64,000 nt of DNA from Acanthopleura granulata (Eukaryota > Mollusca > Polyplacophora > Chitonida > Chitonidae): positions 13,406,014-13,470,013 of the forward strand of contig JABBOT010000013.1 of assembly GCA_016165875.1 (NCBI GenBank), in the 5' to 3' direction. A program made the position numbers and the translations under genes. Below are positions 1 to 10,569 of this stretch, in pieces. The notes under the pieces were generated by a model. It was not told where the DNA came from. It saw only the letters and a program-made list of their open reading frames with translations, and ran no database searches. Position 1 is the first letter of the stretch, and every line of letters begins with the position of its first letter.

Positions 1-74
1 GAAGACAACCAACAAGCCCCAATCACATTATACAGACACCGGGCCGACCAGTCCACCCTCTATCCTCTTATTGC

Positions 75-200
75 TGAGAGCCTAGCGAGGAAGCAGGATG
101 TACCATTTTTAAAGTCTTTGCTAGGTTTGAACCCAGATCTCCCCTTCCGAAATCGGACGCTCTACCAACTGCGCGATCCGGGCGGGTCTCACAGGGACTG
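75..200 (-). repeat. tRNA-derived SINE fragment (family SINE-3)
   Basis: Read on the minus strand this has a tRNA-like head (GCAGTTGGTAGAGCG, an A-box-like block) followed by GGGTTCAAACC, a B-box-like block, and then AATGGTAC. A second copy with the same AATGGTAC continuation lies at 20470-20580. No closed cloverleaf with acceptor stem is present, so it is a SINE or tRNA relic and not a working tRNA gene. Confidence 0.55.
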
Positions 201-217
201 AAAAGCAAAGGTCTCTT

Positions 218-296
218 TCTGGAAATTGGTCTTGCGATTATTATTATTGACCCGGAACGTACATTTTCGTTGATGGCTGGTATGCGAGTGTCAGTT
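218..296 (+). mobile_element. fragment of dispersed repeat family R
   Basis: The core reads AAATTGGTCTTGCGATTATT then GACCCGGAACG and GATGGCTGGTATGCGAGTGTC. The same order recurs at 4085-4200, 17610-17850, 37495-37720 (inverted), 47300-47412 and 54480-54760 (inverted). Family identity is unknown; it has no visible coding capacity. Confidence 0.5.
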
Positions 297-299
297 TTG

Positions 300-739
300 A
301 CGATAAGATTCTTTAACCAAGAGATTACTGTCCTCTCACAAAAAGTTAGGTCACTTTTGGACAGCATTCCATGCACAACCGTAGCCACCGAACTGTTCCT
401 TAATATTGCAAATCCTGTGTTAATACTTAAAGCTGCTCGTCAGAGAAATAGTGGTGTAATGGGAGTGTTTTTAGGAGAACTGGAAACCGTTGGTCTTTTA
501 ATCGCTAGGACTCACGATCTGAGGGGTTTCAGGCCCAGCCTTGTCCTTCTTGTGGGGCCTCGGTGACAGTAACACCCATCGACAATGCTTCTGTGGCTGC
601 TTACGCAGTATAGCGTTCGTTAAAGGCCTCTTGTTTTCAACGTATATGATGTGCATATTTGTGCACCATTTGTTGAAAAGTCACTTACCCTGGGCGATTC
701 GGTCTCTTTGACCCATGATATACATGTGTAAGTGAAAAA
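300..739. other. unique sequence without recognisable gene
   Basis: A 98-codon plus-strand frame (270-566) begins inside repeat R and has no recognisable motif. It lacks a plausible relation to the transporter exons. Nothing else is visible. Confidence 0.4.
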
Positions 740-910
740 TTCTTACGTACTATTATTATTTCAATAAATAAATAAATAACAAACAAGAAAAATAAATAAT
801 AAACAAATAAACGAGAAAAATAAATACGTAAATAAATAAATAAAAAATTAAAAAAAGAAAACAAACAGAAAATTAAATAAACAAGAAAAATAAATAATTA
901 AATAAGCAAC
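740..910. repeat. A-rich low-complexity tract, AAATAAATA type
   Basis: Degenerate repeats of AAATAAATA and AACAAGAAAAATAAAT occupy the tract. It resembles the tail of SINE-1 elements but has no adjacent SINE body. Confidence 0.6.
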
Positions 911-1034
911 TACATGCTTAAGAGGCCATTCTACAAGAAAAGAGCAGAATGAAATGAAGCTCGGATGACCAAATCAGGTAAAAATCAAAATACAGCTGTC
1001 AGTTGTGGAGTAAGTGTAACACACTACAGCATAC

Positions 1035-1184
1035 CTCTTTGGTGTCGAAATTCAGAACCTGCTCTATGTATCTAGGGAGATAGGAGTGCAAGGTGTACGT
1101 CCCCCACAAGTTGCAAATACGGGTGACAAATATCGCCCAATAGGGGACTGAACTCAGCAGAGATGCCCACGGCGTCTTCAGTTT
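1035..1184 (-). CDS. Gene A exon 6 (TM7)
   Basis: Fifty codons from KLKTPW to FDTKE, bounded by an acceptor TTCCAG and donor GTATGC. It encodes TM7 with FVTRICNLWG and the SYLPRYI turn. It is phase 0 at both ends and the same length as B exon 6. Confidence 0.88.
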
Positions 1185-4100
1185 CTGGAAGTGAAATTTG
1201 AAGTAGACCAATTATTAGTGCGCGGAGGTATAATTAGGCGACACTGCCAAAAAAGTGAAAAACCTTGTCCAAACTTTCTACTTTTTTAAGACACAGAAAA
1301 CAACTGCCTTTCTTGTAAAAATATAACTGTTTTTTTTTTCACCCAGGCATAAAGGAAACAGCCTACGTTAACTACTGTTAAGCTTGGTCTGTGTGAGCAA
1401 GCTGTGGTAGGATGAATGCCAGGGTAATAGTCCCTGTTGCACTTGTTACAAACGCATTTTAAGTTGAAAAGTGTACAGATAAACTGGAAAGGCTTACCTT
1501 GGAAGTGGGTTTTGCTGTTTTCTCGATGTACTCTCTCTCCTGATGGGAAATGTTAGGGTGTTCTCCAGGAGACTCACTGACCACAAGCATCCAGATCACT
1601 GTCAAGGCACATCCTAACACCCCTGTTTTCATACGAAAAGTCTGATTTAGTTCTTTATAAATAGTAATCCATTTCTTTATTTCATTTTCAATTCATTTCG
1701 TTTATTTCGCCAAAGTTTCACAGCAAATCAAAGAATATGGCAGTTGGAAAGGCGGGAAAAAGTTGTTGTTAAATTCGACGTGAAGGCAACTAAAATAAAT
1801 GAAAGCGACGAAATAATTGCGTTTGTAAAGCAGACAATCGTACACAGAACAGATGACAAAGGAAGTATATTTACCCATACAGGGTACACTGAAGACATCG
1901 TAAAGACAGCACATTTACCCATAACGTAGAAAACAGATGGCCATCCTCCCAGGAAGCGCGAACTAGAGAGTAGACCAGCCACAGCCTGAGACGCAACGGA
2001 ACCCAGCTGTGTGCCTGAATGTCATCAGGAACAGTCAGAAAAAGAAGAGGCACCGGCGACATGATGGTAACCAAACTCGTCACAAATATTGGCCTAAACC
2101 AAACAAGTCATTAATCTTTAAATGTTATTTCAATCTATTCTGCAGGTGAGGGATTTTTCGATTTTTGATTAAGTCCACAGTTCTGGCACCAAGCTGTCGA
2201 CAGGAAACAGGGGATGCTTTGGTGCCGTTGGAATAAAACTCTAAGTGAGGAATATTGGTAGAGTCCGAATTTCTCCAGATAGGCACCACCATCTCCCAAC
2301 TTTCACAATGCATAATACAAAAATATGCTGGTGGCATGCTCTCTTGGAACTGTAAATAAACTCAGTTATTTACTTCTTTGACTGGTGTTTTACCGTATGC
2401 TCAAGGATACTTCACGCATACGATGGCAGCCCGCATTACAGTGGAAGGAAACCTGGCGAAAACCGGGAGAAACCCACGACCATCCACATGTTGCTGGCAG
2501 ACCTTCTCGAGTACGACCGGAGCGGAAGTCAACATTTATAAATAAATAAATAAAGTAAAACAATGTAAATAGAAACAAATATATAAATAAATACAAAATA
2601 AAAGTAATAAATTATCATGAAGATCATTGTTAAGTTAACAAAACGAACTCACCTGCAAATACAACGGCCGACAGCCTGCTCATCTCGGAACACGGCAACC
2701 ACTTAGCCAGGACCACGTGAATGCCAGGATATGCCACGCCCTGTGGGCAAATCCAGGTTGTAAACGCTGATTCACTACGTTGCATGCTGGGGGTTGCGGG
2801 GTGCAGGGGTGTGGCGGTGGGGGAGGAAGGAGGGAGGGGCTGCTGTTGCGGGGAATAAGATTGGCCTTTGGTGCAATGAAGACGTTTTCATTGCCAGCAG
2901 TGATATTTCGCAATGAACCACTCATGAATAAATATCACTATGTCATTACGTATAGTGTTTGATGTTTTCATTTTGTTATTTATTTCCTTTCATTTATTTA
3001 TTTATTTATTTATTTCAATGGTGATGACGATGGAACATAAATGAAGACATGGATGAAAAGCTCTCCACAGGACGCTACCGCAGACATGAGATCATGAGAC
3101 ATGAAGACACACTTACCGCAGCCAGCCCCAGAAATCCTCGCAGTACAACCAGACCGTAGACATGTAGGCGAGCAATCATGGGAGTTAGCAATGTGATTAT
3201 GGACATCGTAGAAAGGCCCAAGCCAAATGCCCTCTTTCCACCGATTCTTTGGGCAAGGATACCCCCTGGGAACTGGGAAACCAGGTAGCCATAATAGTAG
3301 CCACCTAAAACCAAACCCTGGTCTTTCGCGTCCCAGGTGAACTCGCCCACCTGTTCAGAATACAACATTTAAAAGCAGTTACCTAGCAAAACTGTGTGGT
3401 TCATAGACCAATCACTCAATCGATCAATTAGTCAATCAATCAATTAGTCAATCAGTCAGTCAGTCAGTCAGTCAGTCCGTCAATCAATCACTCAATCACT
3501 CACTCAGTCAATCAGTTTTATCCAAATTAAAAGTGAGACATTTAACAGGTTTATTTTATTTAGACTGAGCTTCTTTCTGGAGAATATTTCAGTTGTAAGG
3601 TAATGGTGAGGTTTAAGGATGGAGCACATGTACACCAAGCACGGTTTGGAGAAAACCACCGAACTTTGTCAGGTACATTGTAAACCTTCCGACCCTCTTT
3701 CTTACATGATGTAATGAACACATGCATGAGAAGATATCTATAATGTGTGCGTATGAACGTAGAATTTATAATTATAGGAATAAAGAACTGAATATGGAAT
3801 TCATTGCTATTAGCAAAGGGGTCAGATAAAGGTTTGTTTAAATGTTTCTCAACATAGAGCGTACACATCTTAGACACGATTGTTTCTTGCAATGGCCCGC
3901 GTTGGTCCACGGAATATTATGAAAACTGTTACATCCTGTGATATCATCTCTATCTGAAAACCTGCCATTGTGGTAAGTCTTTGATTAACTACACTACATA
4001 TATTAAATTGGTACACAATTTGGATACTGATTTTATTCATCCACTTGGAGAATTGACTGCGTCTTTTCTATATTTATAACTTCTTAGCTCTTTGGTGGTT

Positions 4101-4405
4101 TGTGCTATTTGTCGTTTATGGAAACTGGTCTTGCGATCTTTGACCCGGAACGCCCATTTTGGTTGAAGACTGGTATATGAATGTTAGTTTCGATCGCCGG
4201 GGTTTAAGTCAGTGGATGTTTTCACAAACCTTTTCCTCTTTAGAGGATACGTTCCTGGAGTTCAAGCAGCCTCCACTGGCCGAAACGTTTTGTCGTGGAG
4301 TGGTAACCATGGCAACTATGGCGACGCTAAGATTCAGTCGAAGTGCAAAGTAGGTTAGGACTCCCCAGAAACAGAGGATGACCAAAATGAAACGTCTGGG
4401 GATTT
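1035..4405 (-). CDS. Gene A: SLC17-family MFS transporter, partial (six exons)
   Basis: Exons in coding order are 4405-4230, 3350-3117, 2740-2653, 2014-1919, 1622-1498 and 1184-1035. All joins keep frame (phases 0,0,1,1,0) and no stop interrupts them. The product matches the N-terminal half of SLC17 anion transporters: TM1 with FALRLNLSVA, the TM2-TM3 loop PGGILAQRIGGKR, TM4 with YPGIH, TM5-TM6 ending GGWPSVFY, a hydrophilic centre with ESPGEHPNIS, and TM7 with CNLWG. The family moves organic anions, phosphate or sialic acid across plasma, lysosomal or vesicle membranes. The TM4 motif, usually G-L-x-E-G, reads GLAAG here, so proton coupling may differ. Exons 7-10 would lie left of the window, judging by gene B. 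The codon joining the first exon to its upstream exon is split, so the true start is elsewhere. Substrate cannot be read from sequence. Confidence 0.88.
1498..1622 (-). CDS. Gene A exon 5 (TM6 and central loop)
   Basis: 125 bp between AACAG and GTAAGCC. It encodes the end of TM6 (GCALTVIWMLVVSESP) and the cytosolic loop HPNISHQEREYIEK, a hallmark of SLC17 proteins. It enters in phase 1 and leaves in phase 0. Confidence 0.88.
1880..1925 (-). repeat. duplicated exon 4 donor region
   Basis: Downstream of the true donor (TATGG|GTAAATG at 1918) a second TATGGGTAAATA occurs about 35 bases on, inside the intron. The same arrangement is present after exon 4 of gene B, so the duplication predates the A/B split. 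Confidence 0.6.
1919..2014 (-). CDS. Gene A exon 4 (TM5)
   Basis: 96 bp between ATTCAG and GTAAATG. It encodes TQLGSVASQAVAGLL (TM5) and the GGWPSVFYVMG start of TM6. Phase 1 at both ends fits its neighbours. Confidence 0.88.
2363..2535 (-). mobile_element. SINE-1 fragment
   Basis: In reverse it carries the SINE-1 3' body: cropped TTTCCTTCCACTGTAATGCGG, then the GTGAAGTATCCTTGAG block and the GTAAAACACCAGTC tail. The tRNA-like head is missing. It lies in the intron between A exons 3 and 4. Confidence 0.7.
2653..2740 (-). CDS. Gene A exon 3 (TM4)
   Basis: 88 bp between CCACAG and GTGAGTT. It encodes GVAYPGIHVVLAKW, including the family's conserved histidine in TM4, then SRLSAVVFAG. Phase 0 in, phase 1 out. 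Confidence 0.88.
3117..3350 (-). CDS. Gene A exon 2 (TM2, TM3 and start of TM4)
   Basis: 78 codons from VGEFTWD to GLGLAA-like end LRGFLGLAA, between TGAACAG and GTAAGTGT. It contains the MFS loop motif GGILAQRIGGKRAFG. Both acidic residues normally in the R-x-x-E-G-L-x-E-G TM4 motif are replaced. Confidence 0.9.
3411..3517. repeat. TCAA/TCAG tetranucleotide repeat
   Basis: Interrupted runs of TCAATCAAT and TCAGTCAGTCAG in the first recognised intron of gene A. The matching place in gene B (about 31425-31465) has a much shorter TCAATCAA tract. Confidence 0.8.
4085..4200 (+). mobile_element. repeat family R copy next to gene A exon 1 donor
   Basis: Contains TTTGGTGGTTTGTGCTATTT, GGAAACTGGTCTTGCGATC, GACCCGGAACGCCC and GACTGGTATATGAATGTTAG in the family order. 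Its right end lies about 30 bases from the exon donor at 4229. It is not seen at that spot in gene B. Confidence 0.6.
4230..4405 (-). CDS. Gene A first recognised exon (TM1)
   Basis: 176 bp between CTGTCTGCAG and GTTTGTG. It begins with the last two bases of a split codon, then IPRRFILVILCFWG and FALRLNLSVAIVAMV, followed by a luminal/extracellular loop with two N-x-S sites (NVS). The arginine in the FALRLNLS block is conserved in SLC17. A further upstream exon must supply the start codon; none was identified. Confidence 0.85.
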
Positions 4406-4860
4406 CTGCAGACAGGGAGAAACCAATACGAAAGGTCTAGTGTTTTATGTAGAGAGAAACAAAACCAAAATGCCCCGAGTTTTCTTCAAAGAGAGACTAA
4501 AGTTTTCTGTAATGAGGGAGAATCCGAAAATAAATATCTGGGCATTTCTGTAAACAAAGAGAAACAAAAACGAAACGCCCGAGGGTTTTCTTTTAACAGA
4601 TAGGGAACGAAGTTAAACGCCTTTGGATTTCTATATCGGGAGAAACCAAAGCTCATCCTCTGGTAATTTCTCTGAAGAGAAACACACGAAAGCGACACAA
4701 AGAAAACCAACATGAAACATTTGGGGTTCGTATGAACATAGAGGGACGAAAACTAAACGTCTGTGGATTTCTTTGATTGGTTATGTAGTCATTTTTTGAC
4801 AGAACAAAACGAAACGTCAGGGGATTTTTGCAAACATAGAAAGAGTGAAACGAAAGATAT
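4406..4860 (-). repeat. tandem array of exon-1 acceptor units (gene A)
   Basis: About ten diverged units spaced 35-50 bp. In reverse orientation each resembles TTTCTCTNTTTNCAGAAAT followed by CCCCAGACGTTT, that is the acceptor and first codons of the adjacent exon. Plus-strand cores are near 4470, 4535, 4580, 4615, 4650, 4715, 4755 and 4810. Equivalent arrays precede the same exon in copies B and C. Confidence 0.75.
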
Positions 4861-6837
4861 AGACATTGCCGTAAAACTGGCTGTGCGCTACGGATGATAA
4901 AAGACTAACAGCATCCAGGAAGTTCCAAATAATTTAGCGCATAAGTGAAGTCAGATAATTATTGTAAACCGCTGTAATTGTTTTGGTCAATTTACAGAAT
5001 GAGAAAATTGCTATGTCAGTATTCGTTAAACAAGCGACAAAATCCCATTTAGCGATGACACCATGTCACAAGCGCACGTTCATCTCGTCGTCTGGTGTCA
5101 CTGCCATATGCCCCCTCCCCCCCACGAGTTTCTTTCTTGGGAGACTGAATAAACAGAAATAAAAGCAACATACTTTTCATACCGGTCTGTATGTTCACTG
5201 TAGCTTTTGGTTCCCGCGCCATGTTTTGAATACTGTACTCACAACTTTCAAGTCGATCATGGGAATGCAAATGTAGTTTCTCATTGGTTTTTACCCGCTT
5301 GATCCGTTACCTAAAAATTACGAATTATTACGTTTTTACAATTTGATAGATCGGCCGATGTCAATGTTCCCCTTCTCTTGACAGCGTTACTTTTCATTCC
5401 AAGTATATCCAGTGAAAGCAATTGTAACGTCATAACGTGACAGAAAGGTTGAACATTTGTAACAATGTAGGATAAAGACCATTGTAGAACAATGTCGACC
5501 TCCCAACTCTGTGTAACTGTAAAAAGTAAAATGCTCTGAGGTGTGGAACAAATCACCTCCTATTATGAAATACATTTTATTAAAGGAAGGGCAGGTCAAA
5601 ACTATAGCGAACATCACCAGAGGCATATTTTTTAGACTTGGAAAGGCGAAGAGTTTAAATCTTAAGGTGAACCTACAGACTCTGTTGTCAGTGGCAGGGT
5701 ACTAGAGGTCACATGAACTTTTTCTCCCCTACAGTAACATGAAGGCTAATTGTTTTGTGAATATTGTTTAACTAATCTTTTACAAATGGGTAATGAGAGC
5801 GCTTTAAACATCTATAAATATCTTGTGAGGTGTACTTCAATCCGACTGGTATATGGTTTTCAAAGACCATCTTCAAATTCAAAATTTTGACAGGTGTGAC
5901 TGACGGTCACACGATAGTAGAATACTTAATCTCAAGGCTGATACCTGGGGGTCTTAGGAAGACTAATTTTAAGCCAGTTCTACCTTCCAAGAAGGAAAAA
6001 GGAGTAAAACTAAAGCCTGATCGGGTGAAACTGGGCCTGGTTATTGCGCGGTGCAATTGAAGGATCATACATTATACGATGGTCTTAACGGAAGTTTTGT
6101 TTAAAACTTTCTTTCATGTGGTCATATAATGTGAATAGGATGGTTTAGTGAGTTGTACTTATGGGAATGTTTGAACTGACTTTCAACACTGGGTTTTTAT
6201 AAACTATTGTATCTGGAAACAAGCATTCTGGAAGCGTTGGGCCATGTATAATGCAACAATCGAACGAGTAACGTTAATAATTTGTTTTGAAAGGTTAGCT
6301 TCACGAATTCAATTTCTCACGTTTTAATAACAAAAAAGTAATGACATGCTCCTCACAGAAGAGGAATTTTAAAGTAGTTTCCTGGAGTTTTTATTTTATC
6401 CAAAAATATCCTCAGGGTTCGCGAAATGAAAAGGTTGTGTTGACTCGAAGTTAGCGAGCGGGTCGCGTCGCCCACAACAAACAGCCTTTTTGATGTTTGC
6501 CTGGCCGAATCACTGGAATTTCTGACAGACTGTATCATGGAACAAAAGAGTGCCCGCAAAGAATGCCCCAATGTTTTTGTCAAAACATGATCTGAGCCGT
6601 ACTTCATGACTTCATTGCGTTGTGCTATACAATGGCAATGCTGCAATCGGGCTTGCCTTCGGCTTGCCCAAATACAAGAAAACCTTTCAGGGATGCTGAA
6701 ACAAACCGCGGCAGTACAGGCTAAAATTGGAATAACTTCGGTAAATCGGTGACAATTCTGATCACTAAGAAATGCCCTCAAAAATGAAAAGCTTTATTGA
6801 AGTTTTTAATCTTAGGATATACAGCCTAAACTGTATA
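4861..6837. other. upstream flank of gene A, no gene recognised
   Basis: 5090-5340 matches 33590-33860, extending the A/B duplication upstream. 5340-5480 matches 25810-25935 inside gene B intron 6. A 142-codon minus-strand frame (6353-6781) has no recognisable motif, no homologue in the paired unit and no splice context that I can support. Promoter elements could not be identified. Confidence 0.45.
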
Positions 6838-7303
6838 TTAAAGGGAGAGACCGCACAGAAATGAAGTTATGGTGAGTAAGAAAGGCTATTAAACATCTGA
6901 AAATACCTTGAATGAGGTTTTTTAAGAAAAAAAAATTAAATGCGGTCAAATGTTTTGACGATAGGGTTCATTTTATGGGCCATGTTGACAATGTGCTTCA
7001 CATGTGACATCACAGAACTTTTTGCCCACCTCTGTGTTCAGGTCTGGATAAAGTTATTGTGAAGAGTACGCCCGTGTGTGAAAAAGTTAATATGGCGTTA
7101 AAGTTCTGTTGTAATAGGACCAGAGAAAAGTCGACCTGATGTCACTGGGGAACTACATTATCAATGTGGTCCATAGAACCCACCAAACATTAAAAAGCCG
7201 GGACTGCATTTAAATCGGTGGAAGATAAATCTAAAAAGTGCAGTGAATGTATTTTTGACACAGATTTTAATGGTCTTTTTACTCACCGCAACTTTCCCTT
7301 TAA
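6838..7303 (+). mobile_element. foldback MITE with TTAA ends (copy 1)
   Basis: The left end TTAAAGGGAGAGACC…GGTGAGTAAG mirrors the right end CTTTTTACTCACCGC…CCCTTTAA. Interior blocks are also inverted: AAATGTTTTGACGATAGGG and GGGCCAT against GGTCCATAGAACCCACC. TTAA at both borders suggests a piggyBac-type non-autonomous element. No transposase frame. Confidence 0.65.
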
Positions 7304-8184
7304 AAGAATAGACCACATTTACACAACGTATGCATAATATAAAAGGCCATTTCGTACTGATTCCAAATATGGTCTACAATATTTTTTGGTGTTTTTTTAA
7401 CAGCCACTAAAAACGAAATAAAAATTGCCGTACTACGGTGGACTTTACGGTGTATTATATTAAGTGTTTCTTAATGTTGTATGCAAATCAGTGGGGAATA
7501 TTTTTAGTTGTTTAATAGATATGCAAAATCTGAGCTATCTAGTTAGAAGTATATTTCACATAAAATCCAATGGATCATCCAGTATTTCATGTCGTGTTCG
7601 TCCGGCAATAAAATTCTAAATTTCTGAATGGGAATATGAACAGTATACATTACCTGACTTACTGGTCAATGATTCGGTCTGTAAATTTTGAATAAGTAGC
7701 TAAAAAAGGGAATTTTTTTAAAATCCATTATCAGAATAGGTAGCCAACTACAGGATATACACGAAGGTGTTTATTTACTTTTTGAAGGTTTAAGGAGGAA
7801 CTAAGAAACTTTACACTAGACGGCGGCCAGGTTTATAGATGTAAACGTGAGTGTCTGCAATAAGCCACCGATCCGTTGACAAATACCTGATAAACACACT
7901 GATTTAAAACGGCAATGGAACTAGCGAGAATCTCTTGTCAAGGGTCCGACTGGCGAATGGTAGGTTATAACTTTTCTTGAGCTTTAGTGACATCCAAGTG
8001 TATTCCTCAAAGGGCTGAGAATAAGTATTAAATCTGCTGACATCACAGCATTTTGAGTAATTCCATGCAGACCAGTTACTTCTAATAAAATTGTAATAAA
8101 TATCACTGTAAGGTTTTGCTTAAGCCATGCTGCTGGGGGGTGGGGTGGGGGGGGGGGCGTGTAAGCTGTTACTCGTCAACGGGA
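7304..8184. other. unique AT-rich sequence, no gene seen
   Basis: The only notable element is a G-rich homopolymer stretch at about 8137-8158. Confidence 0.4.
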
Positions 8185-8615
8185 ACCACGCCGCAAAGTA
8201 TGGACTTATGGGGAGTAAAAAGACCATTAAAGCTATAAGAAAATAAGCTTCATTGATTATTTAAGAGTTTCACCAAATTAAATCCAGTCAAATGTTTTGA
8301 TTGTGCTGTGGGTTTTATAGGCCATATTGGTAAAGTATGTAAACAGTGACGCCACAAAGCCTATTGTACACTTTTATGTTCAGTTCTGAAAAGAGTTCTT
8401 CTTAACCCAACTCCTGTGATGTGTGTCTGTTTATAGAAAAGCTAATATGATATTAAGGTTCAGGTTCGGGGACAGAGAAAAGTCGGCGTGATGTCACTGT
8501 TTACACACAGTCCATAAAACCGACCATACGTTTAATCTGGTGAAAACAAAAACTGATAGTTTTTAATGGCCTTTTCAGTTATCATAACTACACTAGTATG
8601 GGTCTTTTCCCCGTA
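8185..8615 (+). mobile_element. foldback MITE, diverged copy 2
   Basis: Shares GGGGAGTAAAAAGACCATTAAA, AAATCCAGTCAAATGTTTTG, GGGTTTTATAGGCCATATTGG and the mirror GTCCATAAAACCGACCATAC with copies at 6838 and 31897. Its ends are decayed (TCTTTTCCCC at the right). Confidence 0.55.
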
Positions 8616-8619
8616 AGCA

Positions 8620-8840
8620 TTTACATGAGTCCTTAGAATAAAGAGGCCGGATATCACCAGTTTCCTGCGACAATTTCCTAGCTATCACACTGTCGTCGCT
8701 GCTCTGGTGCATGTCCTTGGGTTCACGGTTTATTCGGCTCACGAGTAGGTTACAGGATTCACAGTGTACTGAGTTTTGAGGTTACCGGGTGAAAGGTTAG
8801 AGAATTCACGGTTTACTTGGTTCACCATCTTATATAAGTG
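8620..8840 (-). mobile_element. dispersed repeat family S, partial inverted copy
   Basis: Contains GGCCGGATATCACCAG, GCTATCACACTGTCGTCGCT and GCTCTGGTG in reverse of the family S order (see 9290-9650). Retains no coding frame. Confidence 0.5.
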
Positions 8841-9289
8841 AAATATTCTGGGATATAGCGTTAAGAGACAAAAGAATGAAGTGATGTCACGTGATGCCTG
8901 TCGGATTTGTGGGAAACAAACTGGAACTGCTGTTTTAAGTAACTATGTAATCGTCATTCGATCATGCCTCTATATCACTACAGTCAAGACTTGTGAGTTT
9001 CTGGAAGACTTTGCTTTTACAATTAAGGATACCTAGCCCCTGAAGTTAAAGAACTCTAGAGCAAAATTCTGCTATAACGTGCCCAAAGCTATACATAAAT
9101 GCATTGTTTGATTGAGGTTTAACCTTGTTTTCAAAATTATTTTAAATCACGACGATGTCTCCTTGTAGCAGGCATTACCAATTGCCGACATGTTTACACC
9201 GCCTCCACACCAAAACGCCATGCCCTAAACGTCGGCCTCGACGCCTTATCTAGTCATAATATATATAGTGATATTATGGCAGATATAAA

Positions 9290-9650
9290 AGCTACAACAC
9301 AGAGAGTAAAACCATAGCAGCAACGACAGTGTGATAGTTGGCAAATGGTTCTACCTTACCGGTGAAATCCGCCCACTTGTCAGTTTACCTGAGCTATGGT
9401 CTTATTCTAACTGTTCTTGTAAGTGTTACAGAAGTAACAACTTACACACCACCAAGCCCCATGGTTTAGACAGAGTTAGGTGAAAAAAATTACAGTGATG
9501 CTAAAGGCAATTTATTAAACGTCACTGGTCTAGAATTACTGAAAGAGCTGTTTTGTCATCATATCAGACACACGTATGCACAATCACACGAGCCAGTGCA
9601 AAGCCACTTAATGCCAGAAGAGAAAGATATTAAAGATAAATGACTATGTA
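9290..9650 (+). mobile_element. dispersed repeat family S, near-complete copy
   Basis: Order of blocks: AGAGTAAAACCATAGCAGC, GACAGTGTGATAGTTGGCAA, GTGAAATCCG, TCAGTTTACC, GTTACAGAAGTAACAACTTA, CATGGTTTAGACAGAGTTAG, then GTCACTGGTCTAGAATTACT. At least ten other copies lie in the window in both orientations. Class unknown; about 370 bp, no coding frame. Confidence 0.6.
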
Positions 9651-10569
9651 TGAACTTGGGAAATGAAACAAGAACAGCGACGGCAGTGTGATAGTTGGTA
9701 AATGGTTTCACGTGTAATCGGGGAAATCCGGACTCTTTGTCTGTTCACTCTGCTGTAGAGTATTATTCTAACTGCCCGTGCTAAATTTTTAATCAATGAT
9801 GAAACTTACACATCCCCTACATCGTAGATAACACGAAGTTTGGAAAAATGCATTGGTTTTAATTGCAATTTTTTTTAGACAAAAATGAACTAGAAATGTT
9901 ATATTTGATAAACATAAACGGAAGTGCATTCGTCGAGTTGACCTACTCAAACTTGTGCAGTCCGCCATATAGACAAACGATGACATCAGACTGTCGCTGG
10001 GTACATCTTCATGCAAATGCCCGTTTGTATTCCCTGCTTACAAAGAACTGATTTTTGTCTGTCTTCTGTCGGGAATGCTGAAGAGTGTTTTCTCAACTGT
10101 TCCTCAGACGTACGAACACATCACAATTGGCACCTGAGCAAATTAGTCAAGCACACGTGGCTATCCGATATGACGGAATGATGGATAATTTAATGGACTC
10201 TGTATATTAATTTGTTAAAATTTATCAAACAGTTATCTTAATTTTTAAAATTTCATTTATGCTTCAGGCCCAAAGATCGAGGCTCTCCTAGACTTAAGTC
10301 AGAGTTGATCTTAACTTGTGGCATTATTCCTGAATTAAAATTTGAACTAAAACGCCAATTTTCATTTATCATCATGTAGGTTTAATACAACTCGTATTAA
10401 CATCAGCATTTTAGTCAAGTTTATCCAGTGTTCTTTAATAGATCGAAATGATGTTTAACGATAACATTTGTATTGAATATTCCCCATTCCGCATCAATCT
10501 TGGCTGGTCTATACAGCAAATTACACACTTTTCTGATGCCGTTATTGGCCAGTTCTTCACCAGATTTAC

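Noticed and set aside
6353..6781. 142-codon minus-strand frame
   Set aside because: No recognisable motif, no partner in the duplicated unit, and composition like the surroundings. It may be a chance frame.
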